A DNA stretch of 64,000 nt from Cellulomonas fimi (GCF_012952065.1 NZ_JABCJJ010000001.1:247430-311429); one strand, 5' to 3'. Numbered from the stretch's first letter, positions 54,231-63,194 are shown. A program made the numbers and translations. Notes: generated from the sequence alone by a model not told the origin.

Positions 54231-55805
54231 GTGATCCTCGGGTACACCGCGGCGCAGGTGCGCGCCGCCGAGCAGCCGCTCCTCGAATCCGGGCCGGCGG
54301 GCGCACTGATGGAGCGCGCCGCGTTCGCGCTCGCGGTGCGCGTCGGCCGGCTGCTGCGGGAGCGGCGCGGGCGGGTCCGGGGATCGGCGGTCGTCCTGCT
54401 CGTGGGCCCGGGGAACAACGGCGGCGACGCCCTGCACGCCGGCGCCGAGCTCGCGCGCCGCGGTGCGCGCGTGCTCGCGGTGCTCACGTCGACCCGCGCG
54501 CACGACGCCGGCCTCGCCGCCCTCGTGGCGGCCGGCGGCCGGGTCGTCACGGTGGTGGGCGAGGACGGTGTCCCGCCCGCCGGAGCCGGAGGCGCGGAGC
54601 CGGTCTGGCTCGGTGACGCGATCGCCGAGGCGAGCGCGTGCGACGTCGTGCTCGACGGCCTCCTCGGCATCGGCGCGCGGGGCGGCCTGCGGGGTGAGGC
54701 GGCCGAGCTGGTGCTGCTGCTCGCGGAGCTCCTGGCCGACGACGCCCCGGGCGGTCCCGCCGTCGTCGCGGTGGACACGCCGAGCGGCGTCGGGGTCGAC
54801 GACGGCGCGGTGGCCGGGCCGCTGCTGCCGGCCGACCTCACCGTGACGTTCGGCGCCGCCAAGGCCGGGCTGCTGCTGCCGCCGGCGAGCGGCGTCGTCG
54901 GGCAGGTCGAGGTGGTCGATCTCGGGCTCGACCTCGTGGGCCGGACCCCGGCCGTCGCGCGGCTCGAGCGGGACGACGTCGCGGCGCTCTGGCCCGTGCC
55001 CGGGGCGAGCGCGCAGAAGTACTCGCGCGGCGTGCTCGGCGTGGTCGCCGGGACCGCCGCGTACCCGGGTGCCGGGGTGCTCACGGTGAGCGGCGCGGTG
55101 CGCGGCGGGGCGGGGATGGTCAGGTACCTCGGGCCGCCCGGGGTCACGGCGGCCGTGCTGTCCGCGCGGCCCGAGGTCGTCGCGGGGGAGGGGCGCGTCC
55201 AGGCGTGGGCGCTCGGGCCGGGGGTCGACCCGCACGACCGGGTGCAGGCCGACCGGGTCCGCGACGTGCTCGGCGAGGCCCTCGTCCAGGGCCTGCCCGT
55301 CGTGGTCGACGCCGGCGGTCTGTCGCTGCTGCCCGGTCGCGTGCCGCCGTGGGTGGTGCTCACGCCGCACGCGGGCGAGCTCGCGGACCTCGTCTCGGTC
55401 CGGACGGACGAGGAGGTCGGGCGGGCCGCGGTCGAGGCCGAGCCGCTGCGCTGGGCCCGCCGAGCGCGCGAGCTGACGGGCGCGACCGTGCTGCTCAAGG
55501 GCCCGACGACGGTCGTGGTCGGGGTGCACGACGCCGTGTACGCGCAGGCGGACGGGCCCGCGTGGCTCGCGACGGCCGGGTCGGGCGACGTGCTCACGGG
55601 GCTGCTCGGGGCGCTGCTCGCGGGGCGGGCCGCCGACGTCCTCGAGGACCCGACCCTGGCCGCCGCGCTCGCCGCGGCGGCCGCGCTGGTCCACGGCCGG
55701 GCGGCCGAGCGCGCCCAGCCCGGCGGGCCGGTGTCGGCGCTCGCGGTTGCGGACGCGTTGCCTGCCGAGGTTGCGGCGGTGCTCGACGGCCGTGGTGCGC
55801 GCTGA
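54231..55805 (+). CDS. nnr: Bifunctional NAD(P)HX epimerase/dehydratase
   Basis: Repairs hydrated NAD(P)H: the N-terminal YjeF domain (~1-215, GPGNNGGDALHAGAEL) epimerises R-NAD(P)HX and the C-terminal dehydratase domain (~225-520, with LKGPTTVV and GSGDVLTGLLGALLAG) restores NAD(P)H using ADP/ATP. 524 aa, full length. GTG start at 54231. alr follows after a tandem-repeat region. Confidence 0.97.
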   Translation: MILGYTAAQVRAAEQPLLESGPAGALMERAAFALAVRVGRLLRERRGRVRGSAVVLLVGPGNNGGDALHAGAELARRGARVLAVLTSTRAHDAGLAALVAAGGRVVTVVGEDGVPPAGAGGAEPVWLGDAIAEASACDVVLDGLLGIGARGGLRGEAAELVLLLAELLADDAPGGPAVVAVDTPSGVGVDDGAVAGPLLPADLTVTFGAAKAGLLLPPASGVVGQVEVVDLGLDLVGRTPAVARLERDDVAALWPVPGASAQKYSRGVLGVVAGTAAYPGAGVLTVSGAVRGGAGMVRYLGPPGVTAAVLSARPEVVAGEGRVQAWALGPGVDPHDRVQADRVRDVLGEALVQGLPVVVDAGGLSLLPGRVPPWVVLTPHAGELADLVSVRTDEEVGRAAVEAEPLRWARRARELTGATVLLKGPTTVVVGVHDAVYAQADGPAWLATAGSGDVLTGLLGALLAGRAADVLEDPTLAAALAAAAALVHGRAAERAQPGGPVSALAVADALPAEVAAVLDGRGAR

Positions 55806-55807
55806 CT

Positions 55808-55903
55808 GCGAGACTGTGCCGCCTGCGAGACTGTGCCGCCTGAGAGACTGCGCCGCCTGAGAGACTGTGCCGCCTGAGAGACTGTGCCGCCTGAGAGACT
55901 GTG
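55808..55903. repeat. 17-bp tandem repeat (5 full + 1 partial) between nnr and alr
   Basis: Units of consensus G(C/A)GAGACTGTGCCGCCT start at 55808, 55825, 55842, 55859, 55876 and 55893 (partial). The first two units have GC and the rest GA at the second position; unit 3 has a T-to-C change. The array fills the whole nnr-alr gap and its last partial unit runs to the alr start. Confidence 0.95.
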
Positions 55904-55907
55904 ACCC

Positions 55908-57137
55908 GTGAGCTCGTACCCCGCGCGCGCCGTCGTCGACCTGGCGGCCCTTGCTTCGAACGTCCGGGCGCTGGCCGCGCACGCCCCGACGGCCCAGGTC
56001 ATGGCCGTCGTCAAGGCCGACGGCTACGGCCACGGCCTGCTGCCGGCGGCGCGCGCGGCGCTCGCGGGCGGGGCCACCTGGCTCGGCGCCGCGCAGGCCG
56101 ACGAGGCGCTGGCGCTGCGCGCGGCCGGCATCGGCGGCCGCGTCCTCACCTGGCTGTACGCACCGGGCGCGCCGCTGCGGCAGCTCGTCGAGGCGGACGT
56201 CGACGTCTCGGTCGCCGCGCCCTGGGCGCTCGACGCGGTCGTCGCGGCGGCGCGCGAGTCGGGCCGGACGGCGCGCGTCCACCTCAAGGTCGACACGGGG
56301 CTGGGCCGCAACGGCATGCTGCCGTCCGTCTACCGCGACGTGCTCGACGCGGCGCTGCGCGCCCAGGCGGAGGGGGCGATCGCCGTCGTCGGCGTGTGGT
56401 CGCACCTCGCGTTCGCCGACGAGCCCCAGCACCCGACCGTCGTCGAGCAGGCGCAGGTCTTCGCCGACGCGGTCGCGCACGCCGAGCAGCGCGGCGCGGC
56501 GCTCGAGGTGCGCCACCTCGCGAACTCGGCCGCGACCCTGACGAACCCGACGGTGCACTACGACCTCGTGCGCCTCGGGATCGCGGTGTACGGGCTCTCA
56601 CCCGTGCCTCGGCTGGGCGGACCCGAGGCGTTCGGCCTGGTCCCGGTGATGACGCTCGAGGCCGAGCTCGCGACGGTCAAGGAGGTGCCCGCGGGGTTCT
56701 GCGTCTCGTACGCGCACGCCTACACGACGACCGAGCCGACGATGCTCGGCGTCGTGCCGCTGGGGTACGCCGACGGCATCCCGCGGCATGCCTCCGGGGC
56801 GCTCCCCGAGCACCCGGGCGGCCCGATCCAGGTCGGCGGGCGACGCCTCGCGGTGGCCGGCCGGGTGTGCATGGACCAGGTCGTGGTCGACCTCGGCCCG
56901 GGCGCGCGCGAGGTGGCCGGCGACCGGGTCGAGCTGTTCGGCACCGGGGCCGAGGGTGGCCCGACCGCCGAGGACTGGGCCCGCGCGGCCGGCACCATCT
57001 CGTACGAGATCGTGACCCGCGTGGGCGCCCGGGTACCCCGTGTCTACATACCCACCACCCCACCCGCAGCGTCCGCACTCCGTGGTGCCGGGGAACCACG
57101 GAGTGCGGACGTCACGGGTGGGGAGGGGCGCGGATGA
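55908..57137 (+). CDS. alr: Alanine racemase
   Basis: PLP enzyme making D-Ala for peptidoglycan. 409 aa with PLP lysine Lys36 in AVVKADGYGHG and catalytic Tyr268 in VSYAHAYTT; the conserved VCMDQVVVDLG is present. The normal C-terminus (VPRVYIP) is reached near residue 382; the last ~28 residues (PPAASALRGAGEPRSADVTG) are encoded by a palindrome. GTG start at 55908, no Shine-Dalgarno. tsaE overlaps its end by 4 nt. Confidence 0.97.
   Translation: MSSYPARAVVDLAALASNVRALAAHAPTAQVMAVVKADGYGHGLLPAARAALAGGATWLGAAQADEALALRAAGIGGRVLTWLYAPGAPLRQLVEADVDVSVAAPWALDAVVAAARESGRTARVHLKVDTGLGRNGMLPSVYRDVLDAALRAQAEGAIAVVGVWSHLAFADEPQHPTVVEQAQVFADAVAHAEQRGAALEVRHLANSAATLTNPTVHYDLVRLGIAVYGLSPVPRLGGPEAFGLVPVMTLEAELATVKEVPAGFCVSYAHAYTTTEPTMLGVVPLGYADGIPRHASGALPEHPGGPIQVGGRRLAVAGRVCMDQVVVDLGPGAREVAGDRVELFGTGAEGGPTAEDWARAAGTISYEIVTRVGARVPRVYIPTTPPAASALRGAGEPRSADVTGGEGRG
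57061..57120. repeat. Large palindrome inside the 3' end of alr
   Basis: Inner arms 57070-57086 and 57095-57111 are a perfect 17-bp match with loop GCCGGGGA. Outer arms CACCCG (57061-57066) and CGGGTG (57115-57120) extend it across a 3x3 internal loop. It ends 13 nt before the tsaE ATG and encodes the extra C-terminal residues of Alr. Confidence 0.9.
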
Positions 57138-57661
57138 GCGGCGCGGCGGAGGTCGAGGTGCGGGTCGAGCTGCCCGACGCCGAGGCGATGCGCGCATACG
57201 GCCGCGCGCTCGCGGCGGTGCTGCGCACGGGCGACCTCGTGCTGCTCAGCGGGAACCTCGGGGCAGGCAAGACCACCCTGACGCAGGGGATCGGCGCGGG
57301 GCTCGACGTGCGCGGGCAGGTCGCATCGCCCACGTTCATCATCGCCCGCGTGCACCCGCCGCTCGGGGGCGGTCCCGCGCTGGTGCACGTCGACGCGTAC
57401 CGGCTCGGCTCGCTCGAGGAGGTCGACGCCCTCGACCTCGACGCGAGCCTCGACGAGTCCGTGACCGTGGTGGAGTGGGGCGAGGGGCTCGTCGAGACCC
57501 TCGCGCAGGACCGGCTCGAGGTGCGGATCGAGCGGCCGCACGGCGACCTGGGCGGCGACCTGGGCGACGCCGTGCTCGACGCCGAGGTCGGCACGCGGAC
57601 GGTCACCGTCCGGGGTCTCGGGGCGCGCTGGGTGGGGGTCGACCTCCCCGCCGTAGGCTGA
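57134..57661 (+). CDS. tsaE: tRNA t6A synthesis ATPase TsaE
   Basis: ATPase partner of TsaB/TsaD in making t6A37 in ANN-decoding tRNAs. 175 aa with P-loop GNLGAGKTT (residues 40-48), SPTFIIARVH, HVDAYRL and TVVEWGEG. ATG in the alr stop (ATGA). tsaB starts 5 nt after its stop. Confidence 0.97.
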   Translation: MSGAAEVEVRVELPDAEAMRAYGRALAAVLRTGDLVLLSGNLGAGKTTLTQGIGAGLDVRGQVASPTFIIARVHPPLGGGPALVHVDAYRLGSLEEVDALDLDASLDESVTVVEWGEGLVETLAQDRLEVRIERPHGDLGGDLGDAVLDAEVGTRTVTVRGLGARWVGVDLPAVG

Positions 57662-57666
57662 GCGCC

Positions 57667-58410
57667 GTGCCCGTCCTCGCGCTCGACACGTCCGCCGCGG
57701 TCGCGGTCGCCCTGGTCGCCGACGACGGCGACGTCCCCGCCGCCCGTGCGGCGCCCGCCGGTGAGGGGGCGCCCGCGGGCCGCCGTGTCCTCGCCGCCCG
57801 CGTCGCGCACGAGCAGCGCCGGCACGCCGAGCTGCTCGCCCCGATGGTCGTCGACGTGCTCGCCGAGGCCAGCATCGCGCGCGGCGACCTCACGGGGGTC
57901 GTGGCCGGCACGGGTCCCGCCCCGTTCACGGGCCTGCGCGTCGGCCTCGTGACCGCTCGTGCCCTCGCCCTCGCGCTCGATCTCCCGCTCCACGGCGTCT
58001 GCAGCCTCGACGCGCGCGCCGCGCAGGCGGTCGACCGGCTCACGGTCGAGCCGGGGGCCGAGGTGCTGGTGGTGACGGACGCGCGTCGACGCGAGGTCTA
58101 CTGGGCGCGGTACCGCGCGACCGGCCAGGCGGACCCGGTCGAGCTCGTGGCCGGTCCGGGTGTCGCCACCCCCGCGCAGGTCGTCGCGGACGGGCTCGCG
58201 GAGGGCGCCGTCGTCGTCGGGCCTGGTGCGGTGCTGTACGCCGAGGTCCTGCCGCCGAGCGACGACGCCCCGGTGCAGCTCGACCCGGCGGTGCTCGCGC
58301 GACTCGCCCTCGCGCGCGCCGCGCGAGGTGTGCCGCTGCCGACCGAGCCGCTCTACCTGCGGCGGCCCGACGTGATGCCACCCGCCGAGCGCAAGCGCGC
58401 GCTCGGATGA
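57667..58410 (+). CDS. tsaB: tRNA t6A synthesis protein TsaB
   Basis: Inactive ASKHA-fold scaffold that dimerises with TsaD. 247 aa; VLALDTSAAVAVALV start, VVAGTGPAPFTGLRVGLVTA core and RREVYWARY. GTG start at 57667. It has an Ala/Gly/Pro-rich insertion at residues ~20-42. Confidence 0.95.
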   Translation: MPVLALDTSAAVAVALVADDGDVPAARAAPAGEGAPAGRRVLAARVAHEQRRHAELLAPMVVDVLAEASIARGDLTGVVAGTGPAPFTGLRVGLVTARALALALDLPLHGVCSLDARAAQAVDRLTVEPGAEVLVVTDARRREVYWARYRATGQADPVELVAGPGVATPAQVVADGLAEGAVVVGPGAVLYAEVLPPSDDAPVQLDPAVLARLALARAARGVPLPTEPLYLRRPDVMPPAERKRALG

Positions 58411-58883
58411 GCGGGACGGGGGCAGAGCCGGCGTCGTCCGTCGCGATCCGTCCGCTCCTCCCCACGGACCTCCGGGTGGTCGAGGTCCTCGAGGTCGAGC
58501 TGTTCGGCGCGGGCGCGTGGTCGCGCGCGATGCTGACCGAGGAGCTCGACGGACCCGGCCGCTGGTACGTCGCGGCGACGCTCGACGGCGAGCTGGTGGG
58601 GTACGCCGGGCTGTGGTTCGACGGCGACGACGCGCAGGTGATGACGATCGGTGTCGAGGGTGCGCAGCAGGGCCGCGGGATCGGCGGCGTGCTGCTCGAC
58701 GCGCTCGTCGAGCGCGCGCGGGGGCTCGGGGCGCGCTCGCTGCTCCTGGAGGTGCGGGTCGACAACGAGCCCGCGCTCGGGCTGTACGAGCGGTTCGGCT
58801 TCACGCGCCTGGGTCGGCGGCGCGGGTACTACCAGCCGGAGAACACGGACGCCTGGACGATGCGACGGGAGCTGCACGCGTGA
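58407..58883 (+). CDS. rimI: Ribosomal-protein-alanine N-acetyltransferase-like GNAT protein
   Basis: 158-aa GNAT acetyltransferase. Motif A VEGAQQGRGIGGVLLDALVE binds acetyl-CoA; LLEVRVDNEPALGLYERFGF is typical of RimI. RimI acetylates S18 in E. coli; in actinobacteria it sits in the t6A operon as here. ATGA overlaps with both neighbours. Confidence 0.93.
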   Translation: MSGTGAEPASSVAIRPLLPTDLRVVEVLEVELFGAGAWSRAMLTEELDGPGRWYVAATLDGELVGYAGLWFDGDDAQVMTIGVEGAQQGRGIGGVLLDALVERARGLGARSLLLEVRVDNEPALGLYERFGFTRLGRRRGYYQPENTDAWTMRRELHA

Positions 58884-59737
58884 GCGCGAGAGAGGCCGTG
58901 CTGGTCGAGGCGACGGAGGTCGCGGCCCTGCTGGCCGCGGGCGAGCCGGTCGTGCTGCTCGACGTGCGCTGGTCGCTCGGCCGGGCGGACGGTCGTGCGC
59001 GGCACGCGGCCGGTCACGTCCCCGGCGGGGTCTACGTCGACCTCGAGACCGAGCTCGCCGGGCCGCCCAGCCCTGCGGAGGGGCGGCACCCCCTGCCCTC
59101 GCTCGAGCGGCTCGGGACGGCCGCTCGCCGCTGGGGCCTGCGCGACGGCGTCCCGGTCGTGGCGTACGACGACGTGGGCGGCACCTCGGCCGCGCGGGCG
59201 TGGTGGCTGCTGCGCTGGGCGGGGGTCGAGGACGTGCGCCTGCTCGACGGCGGGCTCGCGGCCTGGGTCGACGCCGGCGGCAGGCTCGAGACCGGTGACG
59301 TGGAGCCGGAGCCGGGGGACGTCACCCTCACGAGCGGCGCCGGGGCGACCCTCGACGCCGACTCGGCCGCCCGGCTCGCCGCCGACCCCGCGGCCGTGCT
59401 CCTGGACGCCCGGGCCGCCGAGCGCTACCGCGGCGAGGTCGAGCCCGTGGACCCGCGCGCCGGCCACATCGCCGGCGCCGTGAGCGCTCCGACGGCGGGC
59501 AACCTCGACGAGCGGGGGCGGTTCCTCGCCGACGACGGGCTGCGGGCCAGGTTCGCGGCGCTCGGCGTCCGGGCAGGCACCCCGATCGGGGTCTACTGCG
59601 GCTCGGGGGTCACCGCGGCGCACGAGGTCGCCGCGCTGGCGGCGATCGGCGTCGACGCCGCGCTGTACCCCGGCTCGTGGTCGCAGTGGTCCGCGGACCC
59701 GGCCCGCGACGTCGTCGTCGGGCCGGGCCCGGGGTGA
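58880..59737 (+). CDS. Two-domain rhodanese-type sulfurtransferase
   Basis: 285 aa with two rhodanese domains. The C-terminal domain has the active Cys240 in VYCGSGVTAAHEV; the CGSGVT loop is closest to 3-mercaptopyruvate sulfurtransferases. The N-terminal domain has VVAYDDVGG in the equivalent place and is catalytically dead, as in the family. GTG start at 58880 overlaps rimI by 4 nt, so it is co-transcribed within the t6A operon, where such an enzyme is not a standard member. Confidence 0.92.
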   Translation: MSAREAVLVEATEVAALLAAGEPVVLLDVRWSLGRADGRARHAAGHVPGGVYVDLETELAGPPSPAEGRHPLPSLERLGTAARRWGLRDGVPVVAYDDVGGTSAARAWWLLRWAGVEDVRLLDGGLAAWVDAGGRLETGDVEPEPGDVTLTSGAGATLDADSAARLAADPAAVLLDARAAERYRGEVEPVDPRAGHIAGAVSAPTAGNLDERGRFLADDGLRARFAALGVRAGTPIGVYCGSGVTAAHEVAALAAIGVDAALYPGSWSQWSADPARDVVVGPGPG

Positions 59738-59752
59738 GCGTGCGCGTCGGGC

Positions 59753-59826
59753 GGTGAGCGACTCAGACGCTGAGCGACTCAGACGCTGAGTGACTCGGGC
59801 GCTGAGCGACTCAGACGCTGAGCGAC
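59753..59826. repeat. 16-bp tandem repeat with internal dyad CTGAG-CGA-CTCAG
   Basis: Units GCTGAGCGACTCAGAC (first copy GGTGAG..., third copy GCTGAGTGACTCGGGC) start at 59753, 59769, 59785, 59801 and 59817 (partial). Most units contain CTGAG-N3-CTCAG. The array starts 15 nt after the sulfurtransferase stop and supplies the last codons and stop codon of the opposing nitroreductase gene. Confidence 0.93.
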
Positions 59827-60449
59827 GCCTGCGCGAGCTCGAGCCGCGGCGCGCGGGGACGCACGGACTCGGGGCCCGCGGGCGTCCCGACGTTGACGAC
59901 CATGAGGGACTTCCAGCCCGTGCCGGCGAGGAGGTCGGCGTCGATCGCGTCGGTGTCGCCGGCGCCCATGGGTCCCGCGTGCAGCCCGACCGCCCGCAGG
60001 GCGACGATCAGGTAGCCGACCTGGATGAGCGCCGACATCCGCGCCATGGACTCGCGCATCGCGGCGTCGGGGAACATCGCGCGGGCGTTCTCCAGGTGCG
60101 GCGCGAGCACGTCGAGGTGCTCGTGGAAGTTCGTGTCCGCGGCGGCGACGATCGTCAGCGGCGCGGCGAGGACGCGCGAGCGGTTGCCCTCCGGCATGTG
60201 GGCCGCGAGCCGGGCGCGCGCCTCGGGGGTGCGGACGAGGAGCAGGCGCAGGGGCACCGTGTTCATCGCCGTCGGACCCCAGCGCAGGAGCTCGTAGGCC
60301 GCGCGGACCTGCTCGTCGCTCACGTCGGTGTCGGTGAAGGTGTTCACCGTGCGTGCCTCGCGGAAGAGGAGGTCGGCCACGTCGGGGCCGACGGCGAGGC
60401 CGTCCGCGGGGAAGTCGAGGTCGCTGAGGGTGTCGGTGCGCGTGGTCAT
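59811..60449 (-). CDS. Nitroreductase-family protein, RutE/malonic-semialdehyde-reductase type
   Basis: 212-aa FMN-dependent nitroreductase fold. Motifs LFREARTVNTFTDTDVSDE, YELLRWGPTAMNTVPLRLLL, MPEGNRSRVLAAPLTIVAA and GLHAGPMGAGDTDAIDAD match the RutE/HadB subgroup, which reduces 3-oxopropanoate in pyrimidine breakdown; the rest of the rut pathway is not here. ATG at 60449. It is antisense to, and interrupts, the t6A gene run between the sulfurtransferase and tsaD. Its final residues SLSV and stop come from the 16-bp repeat. Confidence 0.88.
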   Translation of the reverse strand: MTTRTDTLSDLDFPADGLAVGPDVADLLFREARTVNTFTDTDVSDEQVRAAYELLRWGPTAMNTVPLRLLLVRTPEARARLAAHMPEGNRSRVLAAPLTIVAAADTNFHEHLDVLAPHLENARAMFPDAAMRESMARMSALIQVGYLIVALRAVGLHAGPMGAGDTDAIDADLLAGTGWKSLMVVNVGTPAGPESVRPRAPRLELAQASLSV

Positions 60450-60617
60450 GTCCGTGTGAACGCTCAACCATCCGCGCCGATGCCCGACGCACGGTGTGAC
60501 GTGCGGCACGGCCTGCCGCCCGCCCTCGTCCACCGTTGCCAGGACCCGTTCGGGTGACGTTCGCCGCAGCCCCCTCCCCAGCAGGCGCGTCACGACCCCC
60601 GCACTACCCTGGAGGTC

Positions 60618-61661
60618 ATGTCTGCGCCCCTCGTCCTCGGCATCGAGACCTCGTGCGACGAGACCGGAGTCGCGCTCGCCCGGGGCGAGGAGCTGCTGGT
60701 CGACGCGGTCGCGAGCTCGATGGACGAGCACGCCCGGTACGGCGGGATCATCCCCGAGGTGGCCTCGCGGGCCCACCTCGAGGCGATGGTGCCGACGATC
60801 CGCCGCGCGCTCGCCGAGGCGGACGTCGACCTGGGCGAGGTCGACGCGATCGCGGTGACCGCCGGGCCTGGCCTGGTCGGACCGTTGACGATCGGGGCGG
60901 CCGCGGCCAAGGCGCTCGCGGTGGGGCTCGGCGTCCCTCTCTACGGCGTCAACCACGTCATCGGGCACGCGGCCGTCGACGAGCTGGTGCACGGGCCGTT
61001 CCCCGACCGCGTGATGGCGCTCGTGGTCTCGGGCGGCCACTCGTCACTGCTGATGGTCGACGACATCGTCACGGGCGTGACCGAGCTCGGCTCGACGCTC
61101 GACGACGCCGCGGGTGAGGCGTTCGACAAGGTCGGTCGCCTGCTGGGCCTGCCCTACCCCGGCGGCCCGCACATCGACCGCCTGGCGCGCGAGGGCGACC
61201 GGGAGGCGATCCGCTTCCCGCGGGGGCTCACCGCACCCAAGGACCAGGCGAAGCACGCGTACGACTTCTCGTTCTCGGGACTCAAGACGGCGGTCGCGCG
61301 CTGGGTCGAGGCGCGGCAGGACGCGGGGCAGGAGATCCCGGTGGCCGACGTCGCCGCCTCCTTCGCGTACTCGGTCGCCGACGTGCTGACGGCCAAGACG
61401 ATCGCCGCGTGCCGACGGCACGGCGTCGAGACGCTCGTGATCGGCGGCGGGTTCTCCGCGAACTCGCAGCTGCGGGACCTCGCTGCCGAGCGGTGCGCCG
61501 AGGCCGGGATCGAGCTGCGCATCCCGCCGATCCGCTACTGCACCGACAACGGCGCGATGATCGCGGCCGTCGGGGCGGCGGCCGTGCGACGCGGGCTCGC
61601 GCCGTCGGACCTCGACCTCGCCGTCGACTCCTCGATGCCGCTGACCCTGGTGACGGTGTGA
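60618..61661 (+). CDS. tsaD: tRNA N6-threonylcarbamoyltransferase TsaD
   Basis: Transfers threonylcarbamoyl to A37 of tRNA, with TsaB and TsaE. 347 aa starting [16 protein letters not shown]; metal ligands His113 and His117 in [23 protein letters not shown] and [15 protein letters not shown]. The ATG follows TGGAGGTC. It overlaps the GH3 gene by 4 nt. Confidence 0.98.
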   Translation: MSAPLVLGIETSCDETGVALARGEELLVDAVASSMDEHARYGGIIPEVASRAHLEAMVPTIRRALAEADVDLGEVDAIAVTAGPGLVGPLTIGAAAAKALAVGLGVPLYGVNHVIGHAAVDELVHGPFPDRVMALVVSGGHSSLLMVDDIVTGVTELGSTLDDAAGEAFDKVGRLLGLPYPGGPHIDRLAREGDREAIRFPRGLTAPKDQAKHAYDFSFSGLKTAVARWVEARQDAGQEIPVADVAASFAYSVADVLTAKTIAACRRHGVETLVIGGGFSANSQLRDLAAERCAEAGIELRIPPIRYCTDNGAMIAAVGAAAVRRGLAPSDLDLAVDSSMPLTLVTV

Positions 61662-62929
61662 CCGGCGCGCACGCCCGGGCTGGGGTGCGACGTCGACCCC
61701 GGACGGGGCTGGGCCTGGTCGCCACGGCCTGCACGACGGCGCTCGCGGCCGGCCTGACGGCGTTCGCCCTGGGCACCGGGTCGAACCCGCCCGCGTCGTC
61801 GACGATCGCGCAGGAGAGCCGTGCCGACGCGCAGGTGCGTGCGCGGCCCGTCGAGACGCCCGACGTGGACGCGCCGCTCGGGTGGGGTCCGTGGGAGTCC
61901 GACCTCGAAACCGCGCGCGCGTACGTCGAGCAGCTGTCGCTGCCGGAGGTCGCCGGGCAGGTCATCGTCGCGCGCTATTACGGCGACGACCCCGCGGTCC
62001 CGGCCGCGCTGGTGTCCGAGCTGTACGTCGCGGGGGTGCTCCTCAACGACGCGAGCGCGACGTCGGCCGACCTGGTCCGGGTCACCGCCGAGGGCGTCCA
62101 GGCCGCGGCTCAGGCAGGCGGACGCCCGTGGCCGGCCGTCGTCGCCGTCGACCACGAGGGCGGTCGCGTCGCCGCGCTGCGGGGGCTCGTGACCGACGTG
62201 CCGGCGTTCGCCCGGTACGGCAAGGACGGCGACAGCGCCGCGACGCGCGCCGACTTCGAGCGGCTCGGTGCCGAGCTGCGGGCCCTCGGGGTGACGCTCG
62301 ACTTCGCGCCGGTCGCGGACGTCGTCGCCCCGGGTGCGGACCCGGTGATCGGCGACCGAGCGGCCTCGGACGACCCGGCGGTGGCGGCGACCGCGGCGGT
62401 CGACGCATCGGCCGGGCTGCTCGCCGGCGGCACGCTGCCGACCGTCAAGCACTTCCCGGGGCACGGCTCGGTGACCGGCGACAGCCATGTCGAGCTGCCG
62501 GAGCTGACCGCGACCGTCCCCGAGCTCGAGGCGCGCGACCTCATCCCGTTCCGCGCGGCGGTCGAGGCGCAGGTGCCGATGGTGATGCTCGGCCACCTCG
62601 ACGTGACGACGCTCGACCCGGGCGTCCCCGCGACGCTCTCGCCCGCGGCCTACGACCTGCTGCGCGACGACCTCGGGTTCGAGGGCGTCGCGGTGACCGA
62701 CTCGATGGGCATGGGGGCGATCACGACGACCGTCGGCACCGGCGAGGCGGAGGTCCGGGCGCTGCTCGCGGGCGCGGACATGATCCTGATGCCGGCAGAC
62801 ACCCGGGTCGCGCACACGGCGATCGTCGCCGCGGTGGAGTCCGGTCGGCTGCCGCGCGAGCGCCTCGACGAGGCGGCGGCCCGCATCGGCGCGCTCCAGC
62901 TCTGGTGGGCGCGGGGTCTACCACGCTGA
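61658..62929 (+). CDS. GH3 enzyme, NagZ-like beta-N-acetylhexosaminidase
   Basis: 423 aa. N-terminal hydrophobic segment ([20 protein letters not shown]) suggests secretion or membrane anchoring; a lipobox is not convincing. The catalytic domain has [28 protein letters not shown] (Lys264-Gly270, with the NagZ acid/base His region) and nucleophile Asp348 in [10 protein letters not shown]. Likely releases GlcNAc from peptidoglycan fragments. GTG 61658 overlaps the tsaD stop. Confidence 0.92.
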   Translation: MTGAHARAGVRRRPRTGLGLVATACTTALAAGLTAFALGTGSNPPASSTIAQESRADAQVRARPVETPDVDAPLGWGPWESDLETARAYVEQLSLPEVAGQVIVARYYGDDPAVPAALVSELYVAGVLLNDASATSADLVRVTAEGVQAAAQAGGRPWPAVVAVDHEGGRVAALRGLVTDVPAFARYGKDGDSAATRADFERLGAELRALGVTLDFAPVADVVAPGADPVIGDRAASDDPAVAATAAVDASAGLLAGGTLPTVKHFPGHGSVTGDSHVELPELTATVPELEARDLIPFRAAVEAQVPMVMLGHLDVTTLDPGVPATLSPAAYDLLRDDLGFEGVAVTDSMGMGAITTTVGTGEAEVRALLAGADMILMPADTRVAHTAIVAAVESGRLPRERLDEAAARIGALQLWWARGLPR

Positions 62930-63158
62930 CGGGGCGCCGGCTGGCGCACCGGGTGTCCAGATCGGGGTTCTCCGGCGGGCACCTGCTGTCCGGATCTGCC
63001 GATGAGCCTCGCCCAGGATGGCGGGGTGAAGGCCCCGCGAATGCACCCCGCATGCGCTACGACCGGGCCCGCACCACCCTCGACCGGCACCCGACTGCAT
63101 CCTCGCGGCCTACATGACTTCGGGCACCCAACGGTGACGAACCCCTGCGGGCCCCGCC
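62930..63158. other. Gap between the NagZ-like gene and the toxin-antitoxin module
   Basis: No gene is supported. The sequence is less codon-like than its neighbours and contains near-repeats GTGTCCAGATC (about 62954) and CTGTCCGGATC (about 62987). It may be the edge of an insertion that brought the toxin-antitoxin pair, but no inverted repeats or transposase remnants were recognised. Confidence 0.3.
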
Positions 63159-63187
63159 TTGCCAGGAGCGCAACTTGACGCCACAAT
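63159..63187 (+). promoter_or_regulatory. Toxin-antitoxin promoter (leaderless)
   Basis: TTGCCA (63159-63164), 17-nt spacer, CACAAT (63182-63187), then 7 nt to the antitoxin ATG. Spacing predicts a transcript that begins at the start codon. Confidence 0.65.
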
Positions 63188-63191
63188 TGTG
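63182..63191. promoter_or_regulatory. Palindromic operator CACAATTGTG over the -10
   Basis: A perfect 10-bp palindrome overlaps the -10 element of the toxin-antitoxin promoter. Phd/YefM antitoxins repress their own operons by binding such palindromes, so this is the likely autoregulatory site. Confidence 0.6.
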
Positions 63192-63194
63192 TGC

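Noticed and set aside
55808..59826. CRISPR arrays at the 17-bp and 16-bp repeats
   Set aside because: The units are head-to-tail with no unique spacers, and no cas genes are present.
62930..63158. Insertion-sequence remnant before the toxin-antitoxin pair
   Set aside because: Only short near-repeats were seen, with no inverted ends, target duplication or transposase fragment.
63175..63180. TTGACG as -35 of the toxin-antitoxin promoter
   Set aside because: Only 1 nt separates it from CACAAT. TTGCCA at 63159-63164 has the correct 17-nt spacing.
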